64,000 nt of DNA from JBBRBB01 sp963830175 (GTDB taxonomy: Bacteria > Bacteroidota > Bacteroidia > Chitinophagales > Chitinophagaceae): positions 248,001 through 312,000 of the forward strand of contig CAWHKV010000002.1 in NCBI GenBank assembly GCA_963830175.1. The letters are read 5' to 3'. Shown here one piece after another: positions 9,506 to 18,744 of the stretch. Each line of letters starts with the position of its first letter. Positions within the stretch are counted from its first letter, which is position 1. The notes below the pieces were generated by a model, which ran no database searches, was not told the DNA's origin, and saw nothing but the letters and a program-made list of their open reading frames with translations. A program made the translations under genes and the position numbers.

Positions 9506-10396
9506 TTACCGGAAGCGCTGGCTTACCACAAGGTCTTTGCTGCCGGGTGTATAGATGTAAAATCCTTCACCCGATTTAACCCCGGTTTTCCCTGCATTAA
9601 CCATGTTAACCAATAAAGGGCATGGTGCGTATTTTGGATTGCCAAAACCATCATGCAATACATTTAAAATGCTGAGGCAAACATCAAGTCCAATAAAATC
9701 AGCCAATTGAAGAGGCCCCATTGGGTGCGCCATGCCTAACTTCATAATGTTATCAATAGCTTCTACGTTTGCAATGCCTTCATACAAACTGTAGATCGCT
9801 TCGTTTATCATGGGCATTAATATTTTATTGGCTATAAAGCCGGGATAATCATTTACCACGCAGGGTATTTTACCTAGTTGCCTGCTTAATTGTTCAATGC
9901 TTTCGGTTACTTCTTTCTTAGTCGCATATCCATTTATAATTTCCACCAGCTTCATTACCGGAACGGGGTTCATAAAATGCATACCAATCACCATTTCAGG
10001 CCACCGGGTTACGGAAGCGATCTTTGTTATTGAAATAGAAGAGGTGTTGGTTGCAAGAATAGCTTTTGCCGGGGCGGCTTCATCTAACTGTTTAAATATT
10101 TCAAGCTTCAATGCAATATTCTCTGTTGCTGCTTCTACAACCAGGTCGGCAGTTTTAACGGCTTCACTAAGATTTGTATTGGTTGTTATTTGATTTAATG
10201 CCGACTGCTTTTGTTCGTTGGTTAAGCTGCCTTTTGCAACCTGCCTGTCGAGGTTTTTGGTAATGGTTATAATAGCTTTTTGCAGGGGTTCTTCCTTCAC
10301 ATCTATTAATGTCACATTAAAACCGTTCTGGGCAAATACATGTGCAATGCCATTACCCATGGTTCCTGCACCTATAACACAAATATTTTTAAACAT
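9506..10396 (-). CDS. 3-hydroxybutyryl-CoA dehydrogenase
   Basis: This 296-residue enzyme oxidises (3S)-hydroxyacyl-CoA to 3-ketoacyl-CoA with NAD in fatty-acid or butanoate metabolism. The N-terminal Rossmann motif VIGAGTMGNGIAHVF is followed by LIDVKEE. ATNTSSIS holds the substrate-binding serine, GMHFMNPVPVMKLVEI the catalytic histidine, and PGFIANKILMPMINEA the conserved asparagine. The C-terminal helical domain contains GMAHPMGPLQLADFIGLDV. All catalytic positions are present and length is normal. No other beta-oxidation gene is nearby, so the specific pathway cannot be told from context. Confidence 0.92.
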   Translation of the reverse strand: MFKNICVIGAGTMGNGIAHVFAQNGFNVTLIDVKEEPLQKAIITITKNLDRQVAKGSLTNEQKQSALNQITTNTNLSEAVKTADLVVEAATENIALKLEIFKQLDEAAPAKAILATNTSSISITKIASVTRWPEMVIGMHFMNPVPVMKLVEIINGYATKKEVTESIEQLSRQLGKIPCVVNDYPGFIANKILMPMINEAIYSLYEGIANVEAIDNIMKLGMAHPMGPLQLADFIGLDVCLSILNVLHDGFGNPKYAPCPLLVNMVNAGKTGVKSGEGFYIYTPGSKDLVVSQRFR

Positions 10397-10564
10397 ATTG
10401 GCCTGTATTAAATTAATTTTTGCAAGATAACCAGATAATTCATGTTACGATCTTATATAAAATGCAGCTGAACCCATTTCTTAACGCATCATTCTAATTT
10501 TACAAGGCATAATCTGGCATTTGAAAATTATCTTGCAGGCACACAAAGTGAAAAATAAATTTAT

Positions 10565-11077
10565 ATGGAATATAGCAAAATAATATCTGTAACTGGTTTG
10601 CCAGGATTGTATGAGTTAGTTACAAGTAAATCGGATGGTGCCATAGTTCGTTCTCTTGGTGATAATTCAACTGTTTTTGTTTCGAGCCGCACGCATAACT
10701 TTTCTCACCTGGAAAGTATTGAAGTATTTACCCAAAAGCAAAATGTAAATCTTACCGAGGTATTTAATGTAATGAAGGAAAGCAATGAGACACTTCCCTC
10801 AGAGAAAGATGCTGCTGCCGTAAAAAGTTATTTTGAAAAAGTGTATCCTGATATGGATTTTGATCGCGTTTACGCCAGTGATATGAAAAAGATGATTCGC
10901 TGGTTTAGTGTAATTAAAGAAGCTGGTATCGAAATTAAAATGCGCGACGAGAATGAAGAAGCGCCAACAGATGTTTTACCTGCACAATCAAACGAAAAAC
11001 ACCAGGTTCAATCTTCTAAAATAACCAATACAAAATCCAAAGCATCTAAGATCCAGGCGCCACGAAAAATGGCCTGA
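10565..11077 (+). CDS. DUF5606 domain protein
   Basis: Residues 1-125 match the DUF5606 family of Bacteroidota as I remember it: an N-terminal beta barrel-like part (ISVTGLPGLYELVTSKSDGAIVRSL), a middle TEVFNVM helix, and the conserved YFEKVYPDMDFDRVYASDMKKMIRWF block. The last 45 residues are a polar, low-complexity tail rich in Lys, Ser and Gln (SSKITNTKSKASKI), probably disordered. There is no signal peptide, so the protein is cytoplasmic. Function is unknown; the tail could bind nucleic acid or partner proteins, but that is a guess. An M3 peptidase gene follows 61 bases downstream on the same strand. Confidence 0.75.
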   Translation: MEYSKIISVTGLPGLYELVTSKSDGAIVRSLGDNSTVFVSSRTHNFSHLESIEVFTQKQNVNLTEVFNVMKESNETLPSEKDAAAVKSYFEKVYPDMDFDRVYASDMKKMIRWFSVIKEAGIEIKMRDENEEAPTDVLPAQSNEKHQVQSSKITNTKSKASKIQAPRKMA

Positions 11078-11138
11078 TCATAATTAAAATTCCTGTTTAT
11101 TCTTTTCCGGGCAACGCCTGGATTTCTAATTCCTGTAT

Positions 11139-12860
11139 ATGAATAATCTTTCTGCAAACATTACAAAACTTCCAAGAAACTATTTACCTGAAAATTTTAG
11201 GGTGACGGCATGGGCAGATGTTGAGGAATATTTTAAAGAGCTTTCAGAACGCTCAATCAATTCTAAAGCCGACCTTGAAAAATGGCTAAAAGACATCAGT
11301 GAAGTAGAAGCGGTTATTAGTGAAGATGCGTGCTGGCGCCAGATTAAAATGACTTGCGACACCACCGATAAATCTTTGGAAGAAAGTTTTAATTATTTCT
11401 GCCTGCAAATTCAGCCATACATACAACCCTATGCTGATGCTTTAAATAAGAAATTAATAAACAGCCCTTTTGTACATGAATTAGACCAGGAAAAATATTA
11501 TACCTACCTGAGAAGCGTAAGAAAAAATATTGAATTATTCAGGGAAGAAAATATTCCACTTCAGGCTGAAGTAAGCGTTATGCAGCAACAGTATGGGGTT
11601 ATTGCAGGAAAGATGACGATAACCGTAAATGAAGAGGAATATACATTGCAGCAGGCATCAAAATTTCTCGAAAACCCAGACAGAAATTTGCGCGCAGAAG
11701 TGTATAGAAAAATGCAGGAAAGAAGATTGCAGGACAAAGATGCGATGAACGATTTGTTTACCCAGTTAATTAAACGTCGCCATAAAATGGCCGTGAATGC
11801 AGGATTTGAAAATTACCGGGATTACCGTTTTAAAGAATTGGGAAGATTCGATTATACCAAAGAAGATTGTTACCAGTTTCACGAAGCGGTAAAACTGCAT
11901 GTTATTCCACTGGCTGATAAAATACTTCAACAAAAAAAAGAAAAGTTGGGGCTTGAAGTTCTACGCCCGTGGGATACCGAAGCTGAGCAGGAAGGTGTAA
12001 AACCACTGCAGCCTTTTAATACAGGCGAAGAATTGCTTGATAAAACAGAAAAATGTTTTACCTCTCTCAATCCTTTTTTTGCAGATTGTTTACGCAGGAT
12101 GGATGAAATGAAACACTTTGATCTTGAAAGCCGCAAAGGAAAAGCGCCGGGAGGGTATAACTGTCCCTTAGCTGAAAGCGGTGCACCATTTATTTTCATG
12201 AATGCTGCAGGGCAAATGAGCGATGTTACAACAATGGTGCATGAAGGCGGGCATGCTGTACATTCTTTCTTATCACACGATCTTGAACTTAGTGCTTTTA
12301 AGGAATATCCCATGGAGATTGCTGAGGTGGCAAGCATGGCAATGGAGTTATTTTCCATGTACCACTGGGATGCATTTTTTGAAGATAAAGAAGAATTAAA
12401 AAGAGCAAGAGAGCACCAGCTTGAAAGAGTGATCACTATTTTTCCCTGGATCGCTATAATAGATAAGTTTCAGCATTGGGTGTATGAAAATCCTAATCAT
12501 ACCATTGAAGAGCGAACAGAAAATTGGATGCGTATACTACAGGAATTTACCGGTAACATCATTGATTATTCGGGGTTGGAGGCATACCGCGAAATTGGCT
12601 GGCAAAGGCAATTGCATTTGTTTGAAGTACCATTTTATTATATTGAATATGGTATAGCACAGTTAGGTGCTATTGGGTTATGGATGCAATACAGAAAGGA
12701 TCCTCAAAATGCCATTCATAATTATATACAGGCTTTAAAACTGGGTGGCACAAAAACTTTACCCCAATTGTACGAAGCTGCCGGATTAAAATTTGATTTC
12801 TCTCCACAGCATATAAAAACGTTAATGGAATTTGTTCAGTCAGAAATGCAGCAGCTGTAA
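11139..12860 (+). CDS. M3 family oligoendopeptidase (PepF-like)
   Basis: The 573-residue cytoplasmic metallopeptidase has the M3 zinc motif MVHEGGHAVHSF with His368, Glu369 and His372, and the third-ligand region EYPMEIAEVASMAMELF about 25 residues on. FYYIEYGIAQLGAIGLW near the C-terminus holds the conserved tyrosine-rich substrate-binding segment of oligoendopeptidase F-type enzymes. The N-terminal 190 residues are helical and form the channel lid of the family. It should degrade short peptides (roughly 5-20 residues) released from proteins or signal peptides. No signal peptide is visible. Convergent with the histidine kinase gene, 15 bases apart. Confidence 0.92.
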   Translation: MNNLSANITKLPRNYLPENFRVTAWADVEEYFKELSERSINSKADLEKWLKDISEVEAVISEDACWRQIKMTCDTTDKSLEESFNYFCLQIQPYIQPYADALNKKLINSPFVHELDQEKYYTYLRSVRKNIELFREENIPLQAEVSVMQQQYGVIAGKMTITVNEEEYTLQQASKFLENPDRNLRAEVYRKMQERRLQDKDAMNDLFTQLIKRRHKMAVNAGFENYRDYRFKELGRFDYTKEDCYQFHEAVKLHVIPLADKILQQKKEKLGLEVLRPWDTEAEQEGVKPLQPFNTGEELLDKTEKCFTSLNPFFADCLRRMDEMKHFDLESRKGKAPGGYNCPLAESGAPFIFMNAAGQMSDVTTMVHEGGHAVHSFLSHDLELSAFKEYPMEIAEVASMAMELFSMYHWDAFFEDKEELKRAREHQLERVITIFPWIAIIDKFQHWVYENPNHTIEERTENWMRILQEFTGNIIDYSGLEAYREIGWQRQLHLFEVPFYYIEYGIAQLGAIGLWMQYRKDPQNAIHNYIQALKLGGTKTLPQLYEAAGLKFDFSPQHIKTLMEFVQSEMQQL

Positions 12861-12875
12861 AAAGGGTTGTATAAT

Positions 12876-14135
12876 TTATTTTTCTGAAGGCAGAATTACA
12901 TGGATGGATGCACCCTTATCTGTGTTGCTTTTTGCATAAATTTTACCTTGGTGAACCTCCACAATTTTTTTGCAAAGGGCAAGGCCTATTCCTGTGCCTG
13001 CATACCTTTCACTTGAATTAAGTCTTTCAAATATTCTAAAAATATTTTCGGCATATTCAGGTTTAAAACCAATACCGTTATCTCTGAAAATGATTTCAAT
13101 ATAGTTTTTGGAATCATCCTTCATTTCTTTTAGTGCTTCTTTTGGTGCCAGCTTACTGCAGCTTATATATATCCTGCACTTTTTATCTTCTTTACTAAAT
13201 TTTACACTGTTACCAATAATATTGTGAAACAGTTGATTCATTTGCATGGGCAGCGCTTTTATTTTCGGTAATGTTTCGCTGCGAATAGACAAGGTTTTTT
13301 GTTCGATCTTAACCTCAAAATCTTCAATTATATTATTTAAAACTTCATTTAAATCTGTTTCAATAAAATGTTCTTCGAGATGTTGCAGCCTTGAATAAGT
13401 AAGAATATCATTTATAAGATTGCTCATTCTTTCTGAAGAGCTTTTAATTTTAGCAAGGTATTTCAGACAGGTTTCATCCAGGTGTTCAGTAGCACGTATT
13501 TCAAGCCTGCTGCTGAAGGTTTTAATTTTGCGTAAAGGTTCCTGCAGATCGTGCGAAGCTATATAGGCATATTGTTCTAACTCTTCATTTTTATGCTGTA
13601 GGGTTATATTAACTTCTTTAAGATCTTTTGTCCTGTCTTCAACCCGCTGTTCTAATTCGGCAGCTATTTGTTTGTAACGCTCTTCGCTTTCTCTTAATGC
13701 TTTTTCTTTTTGTTTTAATTCCGTTATGTCAACCAGCATGTTCACAGCGCCGGTTATTTTTCCCTGCTCATCAAAAATAGGGTCGGGGTGGGGCATTACA
13801 TTTAGTTTAATGCCATCCGGGCGTTGTACAACAATTTCACGATTTCTAACAGAACGTCCTTGTTTTAAGGTGATGGCCATCGGGCAGGTATCAAGCGGCA
13901 TCCGGGTTTCACCATCAGCCTCAAAAATTTTCCAGGAACCGCACCAGAGATCTTTACCTATTTCAGGTTCGCGGCCCCAAAGTTCTACTGCTTTTTTATT
14001 GTAAAAATTTATATATCCATCAGCGTTGCATGTGTAAATGGCTCCGGCAAGATTTTCAATTAGTTTAATTTCCCTCGGTTCTTTTTCTGCTATTTTAAAA
14101 TCATAAGATTCTAAAATATTTGCCCTGGTTTTCAT
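12876..14135 (-). CDS. PAS-domain sensor histidine kinase
   Basis: The 419-residue cytoplasmic kinase has one PAS domain (about residues 25-140; GAIYTCNADGYINFYNKKAVELWG), a linking coiled coil (residues 140-190), a HisKA domain with phospho-acceptor His195 in YIASHDLQEPLRKI, and a HATPase domain with the N box (NQLFHNIIGNSVKFS), FRDNGIGF and GTGIGLALCKKIV. There are no membrane segments, so the signal is likely internal or comes from a partner. It is divergent from a stand-alone receiver gene across 141 bases; such pairing suggests that the receiver is its phosphorylation target. The H-box is nearly identical to that of the large PAS kinase at 28652-32245. Confidence 0.92.
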   Translation of the reverse strand: MKTRANILESYDFKIAEKEPREIKLIENLAGAIYTCNADGYINFYNKKAVELWGREPEIGKDLWCGSWKIFEADGETRMPLDTCPMAITLKQGRSVRNREIVVQRPDGIKLNVMPHPDPIFDEQGKITGAVNMLVDITELKQKEKALRESEERYKQIAAELEQRVEDRTKDLKEVNITLQHKNEELEQYAYIASHDLQEPLRKIKTFSSRLEIRATEHLDETCLKYLAKIKSSSERMSNLINDILTYSRLQHLEEHFIETDLNEVLNNIIEDFEVKIEQKTLSIRSETLPKIKALPMQMNQLFHNIIGNSVKFSKEDKKCRIYISCSKLAPKEALKEMKDDSKNYIEIIFRDNGIGFKPEYAENIFRIFERLNSSERYAGTGIGLALCKKIVEVHQGKIYAKSNTDKGASIHVILPSEK

Positions 14136-14276
14136 AATACAAATATTTAGTGGAGACTTCTATAAATGTAGAAAAAATATGCTGTAAAGTCAAGCCAATA
14201 TTAATTAGCTTTTATATATATTTACTTTATGTGCTTAAGGTTATTTCCCTGCTATATCTAAAATAGTGAAAACCAT

Positions 14277-14723
14277 ATGAATGAAATAAGGATTCTGTTA
14301 GCAGATGATGATGCTGATGACAGAGATTTTTTTAAAGATGCCATAGCCGAAGCGAAAATTCCTGCAGAAATAACCATGGTTATGGATGGTGAACAATTAT
14401 CTGAATATTTATCTGAGATTAAAACGCCACCCCCTCCTGACGTTATTTTTCTTGATATTAATATGCCCCGTAAAAACGGCAAAGAATGTTTAATTGAAAT
14501 TAGAAACGACGCTAAATTCAACGATATTCCTGTTATTATGTTTTCAACCAGTTCGCATAAAAAAGACATCGAAGAAACGTTTAATAATGGCGCAGATTTT
14601 TACATTATAAAATCATCTTTTTTTGATAACGAGGTGTATATTTTAAAACATTTGTTTTCGGAAAACTGGAAAAAAAGGCAACTAAAAAAATCGGTTAAAA
14701 CATACGTTTTAAAGGCTATGTAA
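14277..14723 (+). CDS. Single-domain response regulator (Rcp1-like receiver)
   Basis: This 148-residue protein is only a receiver domain. Acidic residues 10-12 (LLADDDAD), the phospho-acceptor Asp60 in VIFLDINMPRKNG, the switch Ser/Thr at 90-91 (MFSTSS) and Lys112 (YIIKSS) are all present. There is no output domain, as in the Rcp1-like receivers that partner PAS or phytochrome-type kinases, so it probably works by protein contact. The adjacent divergent kinase is the obvious candidate partner. A hairpin terminator follows 23 bases after the stop codon. Confidence 0.92.
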   Translation: MNEIRILLADDDADDRDFFKDAIAEAKIPAEITMVMDGEQLSEYLSEIKTPPPPDVIFLDINMPRKNGKECLIEIRNDAKFNDIPVIMFSTSSHKKDIEETFNNGADFYIIKSSFFDNEVYILKHLFSENWKKRQLKKSVKTYVLKAM

Positions 14724-14746
14724 TATTCTATTTTATAAATGAAAAG

Positions 14747-14777
14747 AACCTGCCTATTGGGCGGGTTATTTTTTTTT
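14747..14777 (+). terminator. Intrinsic terminator of the receiver gene
   Basis: An 8-bp stem AACCTGCC / GGCGGGTT (one T-G pair) with a TATTG loop at 14755-14759 is followed by a long T run. It sits just after the receiver stop codon. Confidence 0.85.
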
Positions 14778-14912
14778 AAGGGATTTTTTTGCCCAATTTA
14801 TCAATTGCTGTTTTCTATAAATTGTAAAATATAATATGTAAATTTAGTATGCCATCAATGCAACATTTATACTTTAGTATTCTCCCCCTTCACAACACTA
14901 ATCCTTTTAGAT

Positions 14913-17339
14913 ATGAAAAAATTAATGTTTTCTTTTTTATTGTTATGTGCACTTAATTTAAATGCGCAATGGAGCAATACAAACAATCTTTTCAAAGACA
15001 GTTTACACATGGATGTAAGCAATGCTACAAGAACCCAATCTTACCCCATTGTTATTCAAAGTTATCCCGATGGCGGATACATTTACTTTTGGGAAGACAG
15101 CAGGGACTATAACACTAATGGAACTGATATATATGCCCAGAAGTTTGATAAAAATGGCAATCGATTATGGGCTTTAGATGGGGTGCCTGTAGCTAGCAAT
15201 AATTATAATCAGCATTTTTATAATAGTACGAATGCAGACTATCGCAATTACTCTTATGCTGCAACAGACAGCAGCGGTGGGTTTTATATTGCCTATTTAG
15301 ATGACAGTGTTTCAAATTACTACTGGTACCGGGTATGCGTTCAGCACATTAAGGCCAATGGAACCAAAGTATTTGGGAATACAGGTTTCATCGTTGCGCA
15401 AACACCTTCGGGAGAATATTATAATTATGGAAGCCAGCAATTAATTGCAGATGGAAACAATGGTTTTTACGTAGGATATATTCGCAATAATGGTTACTCA
15501 ACAGATGTATATGTAAAATGTTTTAAAGACATAGGAGGCAGCTTAAAATATTATGGTGGCGGGCAAATGGATGTAAACGCATACGAAAGGGTTATAGATG
15601 GTTGTGGTAACATAATAGTGGATTACCGGGATGCATACGTTACAGATTATATGATCTATACAGATCTGCAAAAAGGGTGTAATGTTAATATGAATATGTC
15701 TCAGAATGCGGGCGGAAACGACAGGTATTTTACAGGTTATAACCGTTTGGTTAGGGTAAAGAAAAAATCTACTGTGGTAACCAATAATACTTTTTTAAAT
15801 ACACAAGTTTATAATAAGGATAGTGTAATAATTTTTTACCGTATCGGTTATAGAACCTATCAATTTCAGTGTGATAACGGCATTGGAGAAGGCCAGATTT
15901 TAGATGGTAACGGTTACCTGCAAACAAGCAATTTAACTTACCAGATACAGTATGTAAAAGGGAACGTAATGCAAACCAACGGTAATATTAATGTGGATGT
16001 AATGACATATAATGATCGAAAAATTATTACTAACCAGCTAACCGCCTGGTATACACATGTATTTACCCGCAGAAATGAAATTACAGATAGTATACCTTAT
16101 GAGTTTACCGTATATCCCTGGTATCCACAATCGTACGTTTCTACAGCAGCACCTTATTTGAATAAACTAAATAATTATCACGACACATTAATAGCATCAG
16201 GCAATACTTATTATTATGATTTCAATACCGCAACAGCGGGTAATAATTTTTATGCTACGGCTTTAACCCCCACGCCCGGTAGTGACCGCTTTATTTATCT
16301 TCAAAATTTTCAACTAAAAAAAATTACTCCGGATTCATTTGCCTTTGTACTTAACACGGCATCCAAATCTGGATTACAAATTGGGAAGGAGCAGTATACA
16401 GGCTTTGGGGGAACAACCATTCAATATGAATTTCCGCGTATTGCAACAGATGATTTTGGTAATGCACTTTTTTATGTAAATGAAGTAGGGCGTTCTGTAA
16501 GGGTTAGCCCAATAATAAATGGAAGTCAGCTTGCGTGGGGTGCTATGGGAAGACATATTGGCGGAGGAACCTTTGGTGGGTATTATTATAATTCAATAAC
16601 CCCCTTTGCGGTCACCGGTTATAAAAATGGCGTGGGCGCCATCACCTGGCAGGATAATCGTTATCGAACCGGGTCTACTGCAGAAAATATTTATACCCGG
16701 CATCTCGACAGTTTAAATAAGGCAAACTATTATCCGCCTTATTTACCGGTTAAAATACTTCCTTATTATGGTGGAACCGCAAACCCTACAATTTTATTGG
16801 GAAGCAGTAAAAGATTCAGCCTGATAAATATTTACAATGCCTTCACCTCTTCATTTGGTCCAATTGCTGAAATATTGGATAACAACAATATGGGTTCACT
16901 ATTAATTAATGTCAATCAAAATACAGGTGCAGTAAGAAGCTATAATGGAATACCGTACATGGACCGCAATTATAATTTTTATCCGCAAACTGGTCTTCCA
17001 AACGCAATCAATGTTACTATGCGATTATTTTTTACCACGCAGGAATTTAATGCACTAAAAGCCGCTAATCCTGCCATAAGTAATCCGGGAAAGCTGTTTG
17101 TAATGAAGCAGCCTGCAGCAAATTCAACTCCACCATCGGCATACAGCCCGGCAGCAGGAGAAGTAATGTATCCTGTGCAGTCCTGGAAGGCAGTTGATGG
17201 CGGGTACTTCGTACAAATAACAGTGAATAAATTTTCAGGATATTTCAACTTTTATATCGGTGGAAAAACTGCTGCACCGCCAGGAATTATTTCTATGAAT
17301 AAAGGAGATGAAAATAATTCAATCGTTAAAAACCATTGA
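14913..17339 (+). CDS. Large secreted protein of unknown function
   Basis: I do not recognise the family. The 808-residue product has a clear signal peptide (MKKLMFSFLLLCALNLNAQ) and a mature part rich in Tyr, Asn, Gly and Thr, consistent with an all-beta extracellular protein. Segments such as DGGYIYFWEDSRD, DSSGGFYIAYLDD and DGNNGFYVGYI look like repeated propeller-type blades in the N-terminal half. The C-terminus (KAVDGGYFVQITVNKFSGYF followed by NFYIGG) resembles the segment that in many Bacteroidota proteins precedes a type IX secretion sorting domain, yet the protein stops 21 residues later without one. No frameshifted sorting domain is visible in the 28 bases before the terminator. 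Confidence 0.7.
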   Translation: MKKLMFSFLLLCALNLNAQWSNTNNLFKDSLHMDVSNATRTQSYPIVIQSYPDGGYIYFWEDSRDYNTNGTDIYAQKFDKNGNRLWALDGVPVASNNYNQHFYNSTNADYRNYSYAATDSSGGFYIAYLDDSVSNYYWYRVCVQHIKANGTKVFGNTGFIVAQTPSGEYYNYGSQQLIADGNNGFYVGYIRNNGYSTDVYVKCFKDIGGSLKYYGGGQMDVNAYERVIDGCGNIIVDYRDAYVTDYMIYTDLQKGCNVNMNMSQNAGGNDRYFTGYNRLVRVKKKSTVVTNNTFLNTQVYNKDSVIIFYRIGYRTYQFQCDNGIGEGQILDGNGYLQTSNLTYQIQYVKGNVMQTNGNINVDVMTYNDRKIITNQLTAWYTHVFTRRNEITDSIPYEFTVYPWYPQSYVSTAAPYLNKLNNYHDTLIASGNTYYYDFNTATAGNNFYATALTPTPGSDRFIYLQNFQLKKITPDSFAFVLNTASKSGLQIGKEQYTGFGGTTIQYEFPRIATDDFGNALFYVNEVGRSVRVSPIINGSQLAWGAMGRHIGGGTFGGYYYNSITPFAVTGYKNGVGAITWQDNRYRTGSTAENIYTRHLDSLNKANYYPPYLPVKILPYYGGTANPTILLGSSKRFSLINIYNAFTSSFGPIAEILDNNNMGSLLINVNQNTGAVRSYNGIPYMDRNYNFYPQTGLPNAINVTMRLFFTTQEFNALKAANPAISNPGKLFVMKQPAANSTPPSAYSPAAGEVMYPVQSWKAVDGGYFVQITVNKFSGYFNFYIGGKTAAPPGIISMNKGDENNSIVKNH

Positions 17340-17367
17340 CCAGAATAGTTAGTTTTTGATGGTGAAA

Positions 17368-17416
17368 AAACCCAGGAAAAGCATTGACCAAACAATGCAA
17401 ATCCTGGGTTTATTTT
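17368..17416. terminator. Two-part hairpin terminator between convergent genes
   Basis: Outer arms AAACCCAGGA (17368-17377) and TCCTGGGTTT (17402-17411) enclose an inner stem GCATTG (17381-17386) / CAATGC (17393-17398). A and T runs flank the structure on both sides, so it probably ends both the secreted-protein gene and icd. Confidence 0.8.
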
Positions 17417-17430
17417 AAAAAATCTAGAGG

Positions 17431-18661
17431 CTACTTTTTCAGTTTTGCCTGCAGGTTTTTATCCAGCTCTTCCAAAAATTCTTCAGTGTATAAATAATCT
17501 GTACCGTGCTCAACCTTTGGTTTAATGGTAATTGCAAGGTCTTTGGTCATTTTTCCGCTTTCAACGGTTTCAATACAAACCTGTTCCAGGGCATGGCAAA
17601 AATCTATTAACGGTTGGTTGTTATCCAGCTTGCCGCGAAACTCCAGGCCGCGTGTCCATGCGAAAATTGATGCGATGGGATTGGTTGATGTTGGCCTGCC
17701 TTTCTGGTGCTCGCGATAGTGGCGTGTTACTGTGCCATGTGCAGCTTCGGCCTCCATGGTTTTACCATCAGGGGTAACCAGTGTAGAGGTCATTAATCCT
17801 AACGACCCAAAGCCTTGTGCCACTGTATCGCTTTGCACATCGCCGTCATAATTTTTACATGCCCAAACAAAATTTCCATGCCATTTTAATGCGCTCGCAA
17901 CCATGTCGTCTATCAGCCTGTGCTCGTAGGTCAAACCCTGCCTCCTCGAATTTGGTTTTATAATCAGCTTCAAACACTTCCTGGAAAATATCTTTAAACC
18001 TGCCATCATATTTTTTAAGAATGGTATTCTTTGTGCTCATGTATAAAGGCCATTTTTTCATCAGTGCCTGGTTAAAGCATGAGTGGGCAAAACCCCGTAT
18101 ACTTTCATCGGTATTGTACATGGCAAGTGCAACACCATCACCTTTAAAATTATATACCTCGTGTTCTATTAACTGGCCATCTTCACCTTCGAATTTTATG
18201 GTAAGTTTTCCTTTACCTTTTGTAATAAAATCTGTAGCGCGGTATTGGTCTCCGAAAGCATGACGACCAATACAAATAGGGGCGGTCCAGTTGGGTACAA
18301 GTCGCGGAACATTACTGCATACAATGGGTTCGCGAAAAACGGTCCCGTCCAAAATATTACGAATAGTTCCGTTAGGGCTCTTCCACATTTGCTTCAGGTT
18401 AAATTCTTTTACCCTTTCCTCATCAGGGGTTATGGTTGCGCACTTAATTCCTACACCATATTGCCTGATGGCATTTGCTGCATCAATAGTAACCTGGTCG
18501 TTGGTCTCATCGCGATATTCAACACCAAGGTCGTAATATTTTAAGTCAACATCTATGTAAGGAAGTATCAGTTTGTCTTTTATAAATTTCCAGATGATGC
18601 GTGTCATTTCATCACCATCTAATTCTACTACCGGGTTTGTAACCTTAATTCTCTCAGCCAT
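17431..18661 (-). CDS. icd: NADP-dependent isocitrate dehydrogenase, frame-disrupted by one extra base
   Basis: The enzyme makes 2-oxoglutarate from isocitrate in the TCA cycle. The 5' part (start ATG 18661) encodes the N-terminal 240 residues of the eukaryote-like, about 410-residue class: VVELDGDEMTRIIW, ATITPDEERV, SPNGTIRNILDGTVFREPI, IGRHAFGDQYRATD and MYNTDESIRGFAHSCF. The 3' part, in another frame, gives LTYEHRLIDDMVASALK, DGDVQSDTVAQGFGSLGLM and EAAHGTVTRHYREHQ. Removing one base in the AAACCC run at 17933-17938 joins them as ...KFEEAG-LTYEHR..., matching the family with nothing missing. All catalytic blocks are present, so I treat this as a functional gene with a probable sequence error. 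A TAnnTTTG box lies 26 bases upstream. Confidence 0.88.
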
Positions 18662-18687
18662 GATTGTTATATTTTTTTGAAGGAAAA

Positions 18688-18695
18688 CAAAAGTA
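18688..18695 (-). promoter_or_regulatory. Candidate -7 box of the icd promoter
   Basis: Read on the minus strand this is TACTTTTG, a match to the Bacteroidota -7 consensus TAnnTTTG. It lies 26 bases before the icd ATG. The -33 element is unclear. Confidence 0.45.
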
Positions 18696-18744
18696 AGGCT
18701 TAAAATATTTTAGCCTGAAAACAATTTGAATCCAAATTTCGTAC

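Noticed and set aside
11927..12436. 169-codon open frame opposite the M3 peptidase gene
   Set aside because: It covers the HEXXH-encoding strand in reverse, with no recognisable domain or start signal.
17925..17945. Programmed frameshift in icd
   Set aside because: There is no stop codon at the shift site, no upstream Shine-Dalgarno-like stimulator and no family precedent known to me; a homopolymer sequencing error is simpler.
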